The position numbers and the translations under genes were made by a program. The notes under the pieces were generated by a model that saw nothing but the letters and a program-made list of their open reading frames with translations, was not told where the DNA came from and searched no databases. Shown piece after piece: positions 26,993-39,027 of a DNA stretch of 64,000 nucleotides. Positions within the stretch are counted from its first letter, which is position 1. Every line of letters starts with the position of its first letter. The DNA is from Chryseolinea soli. GTDB taxonomy: Bacteria; Bacteroidota; Bacteroidia; Cytophagales; Cyclobacteriaceae. Where the stretch lies: assembly GCF_003589925.1 (NCBI RefSeq), contig NZ_CP032382.1, positions 4,836,001 to 4,900,000 of the forward strand, written 5' to 3'.

Positions 26993-27022
26993 TTGTTATC
27001 TGAGGTAAAAACGTTATTTTTG
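26993..27022 (+). promoter_or_regulatory. Promoter of gyrB-ppk1 (TTG-N19-TATTTTTG)
   Basis: TTG at 26993-26995 and the exact TAnnTTTG box TATTTTTG at 27015-27022 are separated by 19 nt, the standard Bacteroidota spacing. The ATG of gyrB is 19 nt downstream of the box, so the leader would be short. Confidence 0.7.
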
Positions 27023-27035
27023 AAGGTTCTAATAA

Positions 27036-29000
<1,965 letters not shown>

Positions 29001-29029
29001 GCAACACTTTTTTAGCGGAATTTGATTTT

Positions 29030-31156
29030 ATGGAGGATTCGATCGTAACGACCGAAAGGATCGTACAGCAAATAGAGGAGAGTAACTACATCAGCCGCGA
29101 CCTGAGCTGGCTGAAGTTCAACTATCGTGTGCTCGACCAGGCCAGGCACACCGACCGCAGCATTTTCGACCGGTTGAAGTTCCTGTCCATCACGGCCTCC
29201 AACCTCGATGAGTTTTGCACGATCCGCCTCGGAAGCCTTTACAACTACATTGATTATGGCAAAGAGCGTTTCGACTACAACGGCCTGCGGGAAGAGCCTT
29301 TCCGCAGACTGTTGTTGTTGGAAACACAGCGCTTTTATAAAGACCAGAATGAATACTACGTCGAACACCTGAAGCCATACTTTGCACAAAATGGTTTTGT
29401 GATCGCGCCCTACCGCGAATTGTCGGTGGAAGACACACAACGGGTGAACGACTATTTCAGCAAGACCATCTTTCCCATGCTCACGCCGATGGTCTTCGAC
29501 AGCTACCACACCTTCCCGCTGCTGATGAACAACAGGCTGCTGTTTGGCGTGGTCACCAAAAGCCCCAACGAAAACCAGACCCAGCAACGGGTCTCGTTCA
29601 TGCAGGTGCCCCAGAACCTCCCGCGCTTTTATGAGCTGGAAGGGGATGGGCTCATCAAGTTTGTACCCATCGAAGAGATCATCCGGAATAATGTTCACCA
29701 CCTCTTCCGCAACGTAGAGATCGTGAGCACCAACCTGTTTCGTATCAATCGCAACGGCGACTTCACCTTGGAGGAAAGCGAAGACATCGAGTCCAATTTT
29801 CTCGAGGACCTGAAGCGCAAATTAAAAACCCGCCGCTCCGGCCGTGTCGTAAGACTGGAAGTGGAGGCGGGTGCCGACCCCTGGATGATCCGCATGCTGA
29901 AGATCCAGTGGGACCTCGACGAGCATAATATTTTCTATGCGCCACACGAAAGCATGGTCGAGTTCTCGGGATTGCTCCAGATCATCGGGCATAAAGAATT
30001 TAAAGCCAAGCGCGTCCATCCGCCGGACCCCATCAAGCCCCTGAACTTTCCCGAGCACGGCTCGCGCGATTTGTTCGAGGTATTGAAAGAGCGCGACATC
30101 CTGCTGCACCACCCCTACAACTCCATGGAGCCGGTGCTGGACCTGTTGGAGAAAGCCGCCGACGACCCGTATGTGCTCTCCATCAAAATTACGATTTACC
30201 GGGTGGCCCGCGATTCGCGGATCACATCGGCCCTGTTGCGCGCTGCTGAAAATGGCAAACACGTGGCCGTATTATTCGAAGTGAAAGCCCGCTTCGACGA
30301 GGAGAATAACCTGCGCGAAGCCCAACGCCTGCAAAAGGCCGGTTGCTTTGTGATCTATGGCGTGGGCAACCTGAAGACCCACACCAAGTTGTTGCTCATC
30401 GTCCGCAAAGAAGGTGAAGACAAGGTCTATCGCTATGTCCATCTCTCCAGCGGCAACTACAATGAAGCGACGTCGCGCTTTTATGTAGACATCGGCCTGC
30501 TCACCACCAAGGAGGTATACGCCAACGATGTGTCCGAATTCTTCAACGTTATCACCGGCCACTCACAGCCGTCGACCTACCGGAACCTTATCACCTCACC
30601 CCGCGATATGCGCATTCAATTGTGCAACCTGGTGAAGCGCGAGGCCGAGAATGCACGTAATGGCATTCAGTCGGGTATTGTCATCAAGCTGAACTCCTTC
30701 CAGGACAAAGAGCTTATCGATGAATTATACGAAGCGTCCAAGGCAGGCGTGCCGATTAAACTGATCGTACGCGGCATGTGCTGTCTTCGTCCTGGCCGCA
30801 AAGGGCTCAGCGAAAATATCCAGGTAGTCTCTATCGTAGGGGAATATCTCGAACATTCCCGCATCTATTATTTTCACAACGACAACAATCCCAAAGTCTA
30901 CATCGGCAGTGCCGACGCCATGGTGCGCAGCTTTGACCGCCGGATCGAATCGCTGTTTTTACTGGATGAAGAAATCCTCAAAAAACAAGCCGTCAACAAC
31001 CTGCGCTTCAACCTCAAGGACAACATCAACGCCTACGTCATGCAGGAAGACGGAACCTACGTGAAAAAAGAACTGGACGGCCAGCCGCCCTTTAATATTC
31101 ACAAAGAATTCTATCACATCACGAAGGAAATTGTGATGGGAGCGAAGTTGTTTTAA
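29030..31156 (+). CDS. ppk1: Polyphosphate kinase 1
   Basis: 708 residues, full length for PPK1, which reversibly polymerises the terminal phosphate of ATP into inorganic polyphosphate. The N-terminal domain opens SRDLSWLKFNYRVLDQA and contains FLSITASNLDEFCTIRLGSL. The head domain follows, then two phospholipase-D-like halves with LKTHTKLLLIVRKEG (position of the autophosphorylated His) and YLEHSRIYYFHNDN. It starts 29 nt after gyrB. With ppk2 on the other side of gyrB and a Ppx/GppA phosphatase at 44.7 kb, polyphosphate enzymes are over-represented here. Confidence 0.96.
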   Translation: MEDSIVTTERIVQQIEESNYISRDLSWLKFNYRVLDQARHTDRSIFDRLKFLSITASNLDEFCTIRLGSLYNYIDYGKERFDYNGLREEPFRRLLLLETQRFYKDQNEYYVEHLKPYFAQNGFVIAPYRELSVEDTQRVNDYFSKTIFPMLTPMVFDSYHTFPLLMNNRLLFGVVTKSPNENQTQQRVSFMQVPQNLPRFYELEGDGLIKFVPIEEIIRNNVHHLFRNVEIVSTNLFRINRNGDFTLEESEDIESNFLEDLKRKLKTRRSGRVVRLEVEAGADPWMIRMLKIQWDLDEHNIFYAPHESMVEFSGLLQIIGHKEFKAKRVHPPDPIKPLNFPEHGSRDLFEVLKERDILLHHPYNSMEPVLDLLEKAADDPYVLSIKITIYRVARDSRITSALLRAAENGKHVAVLFEVKARFDEENNLREAQRLQKAGCFVIYGVGNLKTHTKLLLIVRKEGEDKVYRYVHLSSGNYNEATSRFYVDIGLLTTKEVYANDVSEFFNVITGHSQPSTYRNLITSPRDMRIQLCNLVKREAENARNGIQSGIVIKLNSFQDKELIDELYEASKAGVPIKLIVRGMCCLRPGRKGLSENIQVVSIVGEYLEHSRIYYFHNDNNPKVYIGSADAMVRSFDRRIESLFLLDEEILKKQAVNNLRFNLKDNINAYVMQEDGTYVKKELDGQPPFNIHKEFYHITKEIVMGAKLF

Positions 31157-31421
31157 AAATTCATGTTTTCTTTATCGACGCTGATCTGTTGATGGGATAC
31201 CAACAAAGTGATGGTGTGCGCTTTGATTAAATATAACAATTGTCTGAGCAAGGCGCCGATGCCCTCATTAGACAAAGTGCCACGCTGATTTTCCTTGTGT
31301 AAATAAATTATTCGATGCTGATGGGTGTGATGGACGATCGGTCCCGCCGCCGACTGATTAGTCGATTCCTTAACACCACCCACTACTGACTACTGGCTCC
31401 TGGATTCTGACTCCTGACTAC
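31157..31421. other. Intergenic region with GTAGTC-type repeat remnant
   Basis: 265 nt between the convergent ends of ppk1 and a porP/sprF gene, with no gene. The last 40 nt (31382-31421) are a microsatellite-like run of ACTACTGACTACTGGCT and CTCCTGGATTCTGACTCC words. The first 17 nt are an exact inverted copy of 9317-9333. No T-rich terminator hairpin was found. Confidence 0.5.
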
Positions 31422-32372
31422 CTATCGATATTCATAATACTGCGGACACTCCGGATTCTTATGCACCCCCCGGATCCGCGTCCGATACGTGATCATAAAT
31501 TCGTGTGTACCGTTGGAGAAATTGTTCAGGTCCGAGCGGGTCCAGTCATAAGAATAGCCGAAGTGAAATTTCTCGCTCAGCTTCAGGTCGATGAAGGTGA
31601 TCAACGCGTCACCCAGGCGGTAAGAGACGCCGGCGCTGAAAACGTCATAGAAAATAAAGGCGTTGTTGATATCCAAACTGAGCGGCTGGTTTTCCTGCGC
31701 GCGTACGAGGATGGAGGGATTGATCTTTACTTTGTTGAAGCGATCGAGCGGCAATACAACGCCGCTTCGGATGTAGTAATAGCGCGCTTCTTTGATCTGT
31801 CCCAGGATTCCCTCTACGGAGTTGGCGATCTTGTTATTGAGGATGAACGGCACGGAAAAGCCGACAAAGAAATTCTTCTTGCTGTAGTAAAGCCCTGCGC
31901 CGAAGTTGGGTTTCACTACGTTCAAGATGTTGTAGAACGAGGCGTCGCCTGTGGTTTGCAGGTCGAGCTTGCTGTAGTCGGCGCCTAACAGGTTAATGCC
32001 GGCCTGCAATCCCATCGACAATGTGGCGTCGTGAAAATGGATCTTGTAGGCGTAGCTGGCGTAGATGTGCTCGTTCTTGTAGCTACCGATCTCGTCGTGA
32101 TTCACCAACAGACCGACCCCCACCTTATTTTTCATCAGGGCCGTGTGGCCGCTGATGCTATAGGTTTTCGGGGCGCCGGGAAAGTTGACCCATTGGTTGC
32201 GGTACATCGCCGTAAGATTCAACTGCACCTGGGCACCGGCATAGGCCGGGTTGATCACCAGTTCGTTGAAATAATACTGCGTGAACACCGGGTATTGTTG
32301 CCCATAGGACCACGTTACCATGGCCAACGCAATGATAAAAGTTAAAAAAGTTCTCTTGAGAGAGGTGCTCAT
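31422..32372 (-). CDS. PorP/SprF family type IX secretion outer-membrane protein
   Basis: 316 residues. A signal peptide (MSTSLKRTFLTFIIALAMVTWSYGQ) is followed by the family hallmark QQYPVFTQYYFNELVINPAYAG and RNQWVNFPGAPKTYSISGHT. The body is a beta-barrel-like series ending HEFMITYRTRIRG. PorP/SprF proteins are thought to help type IX secretion substrates reach or stay on the cell surface, and each often sits beside its adhesin gene. Here it starts 12 nt after the 2152-residue adhesin on the same strand, so translation is probably coupled, and that adhesin is the likely partner. Confidence 0.93.
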   Translation of the reverse strand: MSTSLKRTFLTFIIALAMVTWSYGQQYPVFTQYYFNELVINPAYAGAQVQLNLTAMYRNQWVNFPGAPKTYSISGHTALMKNKVGVGLLVNHDEIGSYKNEHIYASYAYKIHFHDATLSMGLQAGINLLGADYSKLDLQTTGDASFYNILNVVKPNFGAGLYYSKKNFFVGFSVPFILNNKIANSVEGILGQIKEARYYYIRSGVVLPLDRFNKVKINPSILVRAQENQPLSLDINNAFIFYDVFSAGVSYRLGDALITFIDLKLSEKFHFGYSYDWTRSDLNNFSNGTHEFMITYRTRIRGVHKNPECPQYYEYR

Positions 32373-32384
32373 GAGTTCAAAAAG

Positions 32385-35300
32385 TTAATTAACAAGTTCT
32401 AAATATCCAGCCATAGGCTTCGAGCCATCGCGTTTGTCAATGATATAGTAATAGGTTCCACCGGGCAGGTTCGTGCCCATCAGGCTGATGCCTTTGTTGG
32501 ACTGGCCGTCGAAGAAGATCTGTGAGTTGTCATAGCCTTCTGCTTCGTACACCAGCGTGCCGGCGCGGTTGAAGATCTTCACCAGGTTGTTCTCGAAATT
32601 GTCGATACAGCCGATGTAGAAGATGTCGTTGGCACCATCGCCGTTCCGCGACACACCGTTGAAGGGACGGATGTCGGTTTTCACCGATACGTCTTTGGTG
32701 GTGGCGCATCCCAGTAACGAAGTCACTGTAACGGAATAGGTCCCTGCATCCACGTTCGTCACGATCGGGCCGGTCTGGAATACCGTGTTGCCTTGGGTCC
32801 ATTCGATCTTGTCGATTTCCACCGTGTTGGTGATAAAGAGCGACAAGCTACCGTCAGGTACGGGTTGTGTGCCGTCTATCGGGGCCGTACAGTGGGTGGC
32901 GACAATGCTGAAATCAAATTCAGGATACACAGGCAGGGCAATGATCTCCTCGCTCACGAGCGGCGATTTACAGCCGGTGACGCGGCTGGTAGCCGTCGCC
33001 GAATAAATGCCAACGGCAAGGCTGTCATACTCGTCGCCCACAAAATCAGGTGAGGCTTTCTCTGCCTGACCGATGTACCAGTCGAAGATATACTCACTGA
33101 CGTTTTTGTTTACCGAGACCGATAACGCTCCATTCTCTTCCCCCACAACACAACTGGTCACCTGCGACAAGATTTCGATCTGAGGCATAGGAATGGCCAC
33201 TGGGCTGTAGTTGATCTCGATGGTGGCGGTGTTTGTACAGCCGGTTATTCTGTCTTTTGCCAATACGGTGTAGACTGTATTATCAGGAGCGATCTTCGCC
33301 TTCAAGCCATCGACTTGGGCACCTTGATAGAAGCCACCGGGCAGGGCCACGGGAGGAAGACCTTCGAACCAATAGAAGTCGTAGTTGACGAAATCACCGT
33401 TCACGGAAGCAGATGCCACCCCGTTCGGAATGGTCGGATCACAGTTCGTTACCGGCATTAATGCTTCAGCCGAAACCGGAGGGTATACACGCTCATCGTT
33501 GAACGGTACATCTGTGCCAATCATACAAAGCGGTTGGTTTGTTGCAGGGTCGGTGGTTGGATCAAGGTTGTAAGTTGCTACCACCGATATTGGTTTGTTC
33601 AGGTCGAGAACGGTCAACGTGATTTCCTTTTTATTAAGAATCGTCACATTGTCGACTGTCCAGTTAAAGGTGAAGTCGTTTTGATTGATGGCAAGCGGAA
33701 CGCCGGTGACGTCATCGTAGCCGCCAAATGTCACAGCCGCCAGCGCCTTGGGGTTGTCTGCAACCGGGTCGAGCGCGATGCAATTTACAAGCGGCGTGGA
33801 AGAAGCATCGATGTAGATTGGATTCTTCGACGACTGAACTACGTAAGTATCCTGCGCGACACAATCTGTGCTGCTGTTGGTCGCCACGACATGATAACCT
33901 TTTGGGGCAAGGGAAGCCGACGTTATACCCGTTACTTCGTCCGTGTTGGAAATGACGCCCGCAACGCCGACCTCATACCATTCATAGCTGTAGCCTGTAG
34001 TGCTCGTGCCAGAAGCCAGCACCTTCAGGGAGCCCGTCGTGCGGCCCACGCAGTGGATCTCGTTTTGGAATGCAATCAACGTTACGTCCACCGTATTTTT
34101 GGTTTTATCGAGAATATCAAAACTGGCTGTTACATCGCAACTGCTGGCCACATCGGTGGCCATAACATAGTAGCTGCCCGCTGCCAAATTAACGCGGTCC
34201 CAATCATTCGGATCGACGTCCGGAACCACCGTGCCATTGTCCTGACGCCAATCGAAAGTGTAAGCGGCAAAAGGCGAGGTCACTGTGTTGGTGCCCGCTT
34301 GGATCCGTTGAAAAGCGGCTGTACCCTCAGCCTGGGGGGTGTTGCTTCCATTCGCAATACAATGCAACACATCCGTGGTAGTCAAGTCGCCATTGGCCAT
34401 GTCCACCGATACCAGCATGGGCTTGTTGCCGACCGTAAAGGTTCGTGTGGTAGAGCAGCCGATGTTGGCAGGTGCTGAGGTATTGTATTTTACCGTTACG
34501 GTGTAATCACCCGGTACTAAGTTGGCGATGTCCTTGGTGAAGGCGCCATTGGACCAGTCATAGGTGTATTCCGAAGGCGTTCCCACCAGCCCGAGTGTGA
34601 TGGCGCCGTTTCCGGTCAACGTGGTGCTGGTTTTGCAGAACGTGTTGGTCGAGGTATTGGCCGCGGTGAGGTCGCCGTCGATAACGGGATCGGTTGTCAC
34701 TTGTTTCAATACAACCGTTCTAGCAGCACGGCAGCCTGCTGTGGCTCCTCCCTTGGCTACTGCCACTATGGTATACGCCTGCGGTCCGAGAGGCGTCGGG
34801 GGCGTTGCATATTGGTTGCTGGCGTCGCCCGCTAGAGTGGCTATGCCGGAACCGGATTTGGGATCGACACTGCCCGGATATAGGAATACGTCGTAGTTGG
34901 CCTGACCTCCAGTGAGGCCCACCAGTTCCACGACAGCTTCACCATTGATTTGGGTTGGATCGCAATTGGTTATGTCGGTTTGAGAAACGTAGTTAAGCTT
35001 GTGTGAGGCCACAAATTCCAGGTCAAACTGTTCCTCTTGCTTGCAGCCGTTGTCAAGGTTCGTTACCTGCACGGTATAGTTGCCTTGCGCGATGTTATCT
35101 TTTTTCGAAGACGTTGCTGTGTTGAAGATATCGGTCGTCAGTGGCGTACCGGTCGCCGTTCCACCGTCAAACCAAGCGAAGTCATACCCGTTGGTGTTGG
35201 CTGTGGAAACTCCCGCCTGTAAATACCCGGTGGGTGATGTACAGTCGGTGGGTTGCTTGAAGTCGGTCAATGCAATGGCGAAGGGAACGACGGTGTTCGC

Positions 35301-38300
35301 GACGGCGATGGTCCTGGCGGGTGTGGCGCATTTCCGGGTTTTGTGAATGGCCTTTACGGTGTAGGTTCCATCGGGGATACCCGATAAGAGGTTTGTTTTA
35401 TTGGCCGGAAAGTCGGACGCCGCCTTTTCGGACGAGCCGTTATACCAGTAGAAATCATAATCGGAGGGCAGGTCGGGAGAAACGGTTTTTACTTCGATTC
35501 CACCGTTCGTGGGAACGCACTGCGAGTTGGCAATCGGGTCAATTACCAGCAACTTTACAGGCACTACGCCGTCGGCGATTAGCACGTGCTTGGCGGCCGT
35601 ACAGCCGGAGGCCGTGTTTCTTACTTTTATGGTGTAATACCCAGAGGCCACGCCACTCAAAATGTTCTGCTTTGCGTTAGCGATGGGGTTCGCGGTGCTC
35701 TGACCGGTATACCATTGATATGTAAAGTCGGCGATATTACCCACAGGCGTTACCGAAGCCGCTCCGGTGAGTGCGGTCACGTCGCAGGAGATCTGATCTG
35801 CTGTGGCCGCGACGGTGATGCTTGGAGGCGTGGTCTGGATGATGCTCACGGTCTTGGGCGCCGATGCACACTTGGTTGAGTTCTTCGTGGCTACGACGGT
35901 GTAGGATCCCTGCGTCAGGTTGGTCCAGGTATCGCCGGTGAAATCGGGCGAGGGCTTTACTGCACTGCCAAGGTACCACGAAAATGTATACCCCGCTGTC
36001 ACACCATCGGCCAACGCTGAGGCTTTGCCAGTGGTAGCGGCCGTACACAAGGCGTCTTGCTTGCTGGCGGCGACCACGGGCTTCACACTATTGTCGGGAA
36101 GATTATACGAATCGAATTGCTGGCAGCCCGTGGCTTTCTCGATCACCAACACCGAGTACGTAATGGCGACCAAACCGGCGATGTTATGGCTGTTTCCGAT
36201 TTTTGGATCCGTCAAGACATCCGTGCCTTGATACCAGTCATAAGAGTATTTGTTGCTACCGGGATTAACGGGATTGCCACTGCCGTCTAGAACAACGGCG
36301 TCAAGGTGACCATTCGGGTTGTCCTTGCAATTGGTGAGGCCACTGATGAGGTCGATGCGAATGCTGAATTTGCTAGCGATATTATCTATGATTACCGGCA
36401 CTGTGTCGGAACTACATTTGGCTGTTTTGTGAATAGCGTAAACCATATAATTTCCGCCCGGAATGCCGGTGTATTTGGCTCCCTTGTAATCAGCCGATGA
36501 GATCGGCTTGGCCGTGGTTCCAATGGACCAATAAAAATCATAGTCGGTGTCGTTCTCCACCCCGCCCGTCATCACGTACGCCCGGGCTGCACCGTTGTTG
36601 GGTGAGGTGGGGGAGCACGTAATGTTGTCTTGTACTTTGATGGCTGTAAGCTTCACCGGCTTTGGATTGATGGGCGCCTGAATAATATTGTTCCCATAAT
36701 CGCACTCAATAAAATTGGTGTTGGGTAATTTTATCGGAGTGGGCACGGTCGTGCCACCGTCGTTCAAAACGATATAGAGTGTGAAGAAGGAACCGGGGCC
36801 GGTTACGCTCAGGTTCGTCAGCGTTTGTTCTGCGCCTACTGTAAGGTTGTTCAACGTCACCTTGGTGGTGCCCAACTTATTAGCGTTTGCCTTGGTCGGG
36901 TCGTTGTCATAGAAAGAGATCGGCACATCGCCGCTCAAACCGTTGTCGCCCTTGTTCTTGATCTTGAACGATACTGTAAAGGTCAACGACGGACACGTGG
37001 GCTGATCAACCGACAGCGAATTATCGACAAAGGCCAAATCGGGCGAAGCATATTTCGGACAACCCAGCGAGTTGAGGAAAGGCGATTGGTTGAGGAAGCT
37101 GTTCAGTGGCCGGTTCTTTCCGGTAGTACACACATTCTCCGAAAAAGCGAGATGGTGTTTCTGCTGAACCTTGGGAATCGTCAGGTTGTCGTTCACGTTC
37201 ACGTTGAAGTAACCGTGCTGGTTCCATACCCGTCGCGCAGGCACCCAGGGCTCGCCACCCGAACGGAATACGCGCACCTGGGAGAACTCGGCCTGGTTAA
37301 TATCACAGAAATTTTTGCGATCAGAATCCAAATAGTTAGGGTCGTTGGGATCGATGATACCCCCATTTTGAACGAAGTCGATCGTACGACAAGTCACACA
37401 CAATTCAGTCGAACCGTCAGCATCTACGTCAGCCACCACGGGATATTCGCGGTTAGTACGCGACACACAGGGTTGCTGTGTAAAAACCGAGCCGTCGGTA
37501 CCGTCAAGGATGTAGATGAATTTTTCATCGCGGTATACGATCTCGGATTTTCCGTCGCCATTAAAGTCAAAAAGCGTACAGCCTGTGTTTCCCGAGGTTT
37601 CTTCGAATACAGTTATTTTAGGCCACAGCGGAACCAGTTTGGTGGCGTTGGCTGGATCATCTTTCAAGGCATACAAATATTTGCCCGATACATAGGCCAG
37701 GTTGGGTTTTCCATCGCCGTCAAGATCGGCAATGTTCACGCGACCCGTGCCTTGGTGCCATCCGTTTTTATAATAGTCGGAAGTGGAGGGAGGACACGCT
37801 TGAATGGTTACGTTGCCGGCCATGGGATCGGAGTAGGTCTTCACCGTGCCCGTCACCAAGTCCCAGAAGAAGATGGTTGTGTTTCCGTTGTTGGTGTCTT
37901 TTCCAGAAGCAACTACGTCCAACGAGCCGTCGACGTTCACGTCGGCGACACTGGTAGCATCGATGTCAACCCTTTTGCCATAGTTGGTGATAACCATTTC
38001 CTGGTTTATCGTACCCGCTGCGATGTTGACGCTGAAGATAACGCCACCACAGACTAACTCGAGGTTGTCATCTTTTACAACATCGGTGGGTTTATGGGCG
38101 GTTTTGGTGGCGTCGCTCAACACGTCCACAGCCACAGGTCCACCGTTGAAGCTGGACCAACTTCCGCCTGGCGCTACTATGGCGGCCCCGGTTTGGGCAT
38201 TGTAGATCGCGTTGCGGGCATAGATCTCTTCCTTTCCATCGCCGTTGAAGTCTGCGATCCCGATGGTACCAGGATCGCCTGGAAGTTTGGTTACCCAAAG

Positions 38301-38843
38301 TTGATTGAGGTTACAGTCAAAAGCATATAGACTCCAATCGGTACCGAGAATGAAGATTTCACCGCAGCCGCCGTTGCCATTGTTCAGGTTGGCGATGGCT
38401 ATGTCTTCATAGGCAGGCGTAAAACTCACTGATAATTGTTTCTTGATTTTATTTACCCCCACTGTCGCTGGCGGCGTCACGGTAGCCTTACCGTCCAGAA
38501 TAAATATCTTTTTCGAAAACTTGTTCACCGTCATCATCTCCGGCACTTTGTCGCCGTCGATGTCTCCTACTACGGCCCGTCCCAGGTGGTTAGCGGTACC
38601 GTCGGGCGAAGCCGATTCCAAGGACAGGGTAAATGCCGGGAATTGTGAAGGTTTCACTTCGCAAAGCAGGTCATTGCCCACATAGCCACCGGTGCAGACC
38701 ACCTGGTTGGCACAATCCTTGTCGAAGCAGTCGATGAAACCGTCGCCGTCATCGTCCAGGCCATTGGCACAGATCTCCTGGGCGTGCGAAACTGTTGCGC
38801 ATAAGCTTAAGCACAAGGCAAACAAATAGACGTACCTTTTCAT
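32385..38843 (-). CDS. Giant type IX-secreted adhesin with FG-GAP and SprB-like repeats
   Basis: 2152 residues. After a signal peptide (MKRYVYLFALCLSLCATVSHAQ) comes a calcium-binding loop rich in Asp (GLDDDGDGFIDCFDKDC). An FG-GAP/VCBS-like propeller spans roughly residues 80-490 (IADFNGDGKEEIYA, IADLDGDGKPNLAYV, LFDFNGDGKSEIVY). Then about a dozen repeats of 90-100 residues resemble SprB repeats, each with a YTV-x-V ending and a conserved Cys (NLVPGDYTVTVKYN is one). The last about 90 residues form a type B gliding-motility sorting domain (SRNGDGANDIFYIGC...NLPGGTYYYIIDKR). It should be exported by type IX secretion and act at the surface. No adhesive target can be inferred. Confidence 0.93.
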   Translation of the reverse strand: MKRYVYLFALCLSLCATVSHAQEICANGLDDDGDGFIDCFDKDCANQVVCTGGYVGNDLLCEVKPSQFPAFTLSLESASPDGTANHLGRAVVGDIDGDKVPEMMTVNKFSKKIFILDGKATVTPPATVGVNKIKKQLSVSFTPAYEDIAIANLNNGNGGCGEIFILGTDWSLYAFDCNLNQLWVTKLPGDPGTIGIADFNGDGKEEIYARNAIYNAQTGAAIVAPGGSWSSFNGGPVAVDVLSDATKTAHKPTDVVKDDNLELVCGGVIFSVNIAAGTINQEMVITNYGKRVDIDATSVADVNVDGSLDVVASGKDTNNGNTTIFFWDLVTGTVKTYSDPMAGNVTIQACPPSTSDYYKNGWHQGTGRVNIADLDGDGKPNLAYVSGKYLYALKDDPANATKLVPLWPKITVFEETSGNTGCTLFDFNGDGKSEIVYRDEKFIYILDGTDGSVFTQQPCVSRTNREYPVVADVDADGSTELCVTCRTIDFVQNGGIIDPNDPNYLDSDRKNFCDINQAEFSQVRVFRSGGEPWVPARRVWNQHGYFNVNVNDNLTIPKVQQKHHLAFSENVCTTGKNRPLNSFLNQSPFLNSLGCPKYASPDLAFVDNSLSVDQPTCPSLTFTVSFKIKNKGDNGLSGDVPISFYDNDPTKANANKLGTTKVTLNNLTVGAEQTLTNLSVTGPGSFFTLYIVLNDGGTTVPTPIKLPNTNFIECDYGNNIIQAPINPKPVKLTAIKVQDNITCSPTSPNNGAARAYVMTGGVENDTDYDFYWSIGTTAKPISSADYKGAKYTGIPGGNYMVYAIHKTAKCSSDTVPVIIDNIASKFSIRIDLISGLTNCKDNPNGHLDAVVLDGSGNPVNPGSNKYSYDWYQGTDVLTDPKIGNSHNIAGLVAITYSVLVIEKATGCQQFDSYNLPDNSVKPVVAASKQDALCTAATTGKASALADGVTAGYTFSWYLGSAVKPSPDFTGDTWTNLTQGSYTVVATKNSTKCASAPKTVSIIQTTPPSITVAATADQISCDVTALTGAASVTPVGNIADFTYQWYTGQSTANPIANAKQNILSGVASGYYTIKVRNTASGCTAAKHVLIADGVVPVKLLVIDPIANSQCVPTNGGIEVKTVSPDLPSDYDFYWYNGSSEKAASDFPANKTNLLSGIPDGTYTVKAIHKTRKCATPARTIAVANTVVPFAIALTDFKQPTDCTSPTGYLQAGVSTANTNGYDFAWFDGGTATGTPLTTDIFNTATSSKKDNIAQGNYTVQVTNLDNGCKQEEQFDLEFVASHKLNYVSQTDITNCDPTQINGEAVVELVGLTGGQANYDVFLYPGSVDPKSGSGIATLAGDASNQYATPPTPLGPQAYTIVAVAKGGATAGCRAARTVVLKQVTTDPVIDGDLTAANTSTNTFCKTSTTLTGNGAITLGLVGTPSEYTYDWSNGAFTKDIANLVPGDYTVTVKYNTSAPANIGCSTTRTFTVGNKPMLVSVDMANGDLTTTDVLHCIANGSNTPQAEGTAAFQRIQAGTNTVTSPFAAYTFDWRQDNGTVVPDVDPNDWDRVNLAAGSYYVMATDVASSCDVTASFDILDKTKNTVDVTLIAFQNEIHCVGRTTGSLKVLASGTSTTGYSYEWYEVGVAGVISNTDEVTGITSASLAPKGYHVVATNSSTDCVAQDTYVVQSSKNPIYIDASSTPLVNCIALDPVADNPKALAAVTFGGYDDVTGVPLAINQNDFTFNWTVDNVTILNKKEITLTVLDLNKPISVVATYNLDPTTDPATNQPLCMIGTDVPFNDERVYPPVSAEALMPVTNCDPTIPNGVASASVNGDFVNYDFYWFEGLPPVALPGGFYQGAQVDGLKAKIAPDNTVYTVLAKDRITGCTNTATIEINYSPVAIPMPQIEILSQVTSCVVGEENGALSVSVNKNVSEYIFDWYIGQAEKASPDFVGDEYDSLAVGIYSATATSRVTGCKSPLVSEEIIALPVYPEFDFSIVATHCTAPIDGTQPVPDGSLSLFITNTVEIDKIEWTQGNTVFQTGPIVTNVDAGTYSVTVTSLLGCATTKDVSVKTDIRPFNGVSRNGDGANDIFYIGCIDNFENNLVKIFNRAGTLVYEAEGYDNSQIFFDGQSNKGISLMGTNLPGGTYYYIIDKRDGSKPMAGYLELVN

Positions 38844-39027
38844 AGGTTAGAAGAGTTATAACAAGCCAAATACTATTGCCGCTAAAGTGGCGGTTTACAA
38901 TATGTGAATTTCAATTCAATCGATATCGTAACATTACGTGTAAGATTTTAGTAACGGTTCATCTAACCCGACCCCCTGACAAAAAAAGTACCAATCTCTC
39001 AAAACCGCATTTAAAGCCCATCCAAGA

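Noticed and set aside
33534..34478. 314-codon plus-strand frame in the SprB-like repeat region
   Set aside because: Antisense to the adhesin; no recognisable domain and no start signal.
36825..38057. 410-codon plus-strand frame
   Set aside because: Antisense to the FG-GAP region of the large adhesin; it is a product of codon bias in Asp/Gly-rich repeats.
32385..38843. CRISPR-like array from the repetitive adhesin
   Set aside because: Repeats are long, diverged protein-coding units in one frame, not short identical direct repeats with unique spacers.
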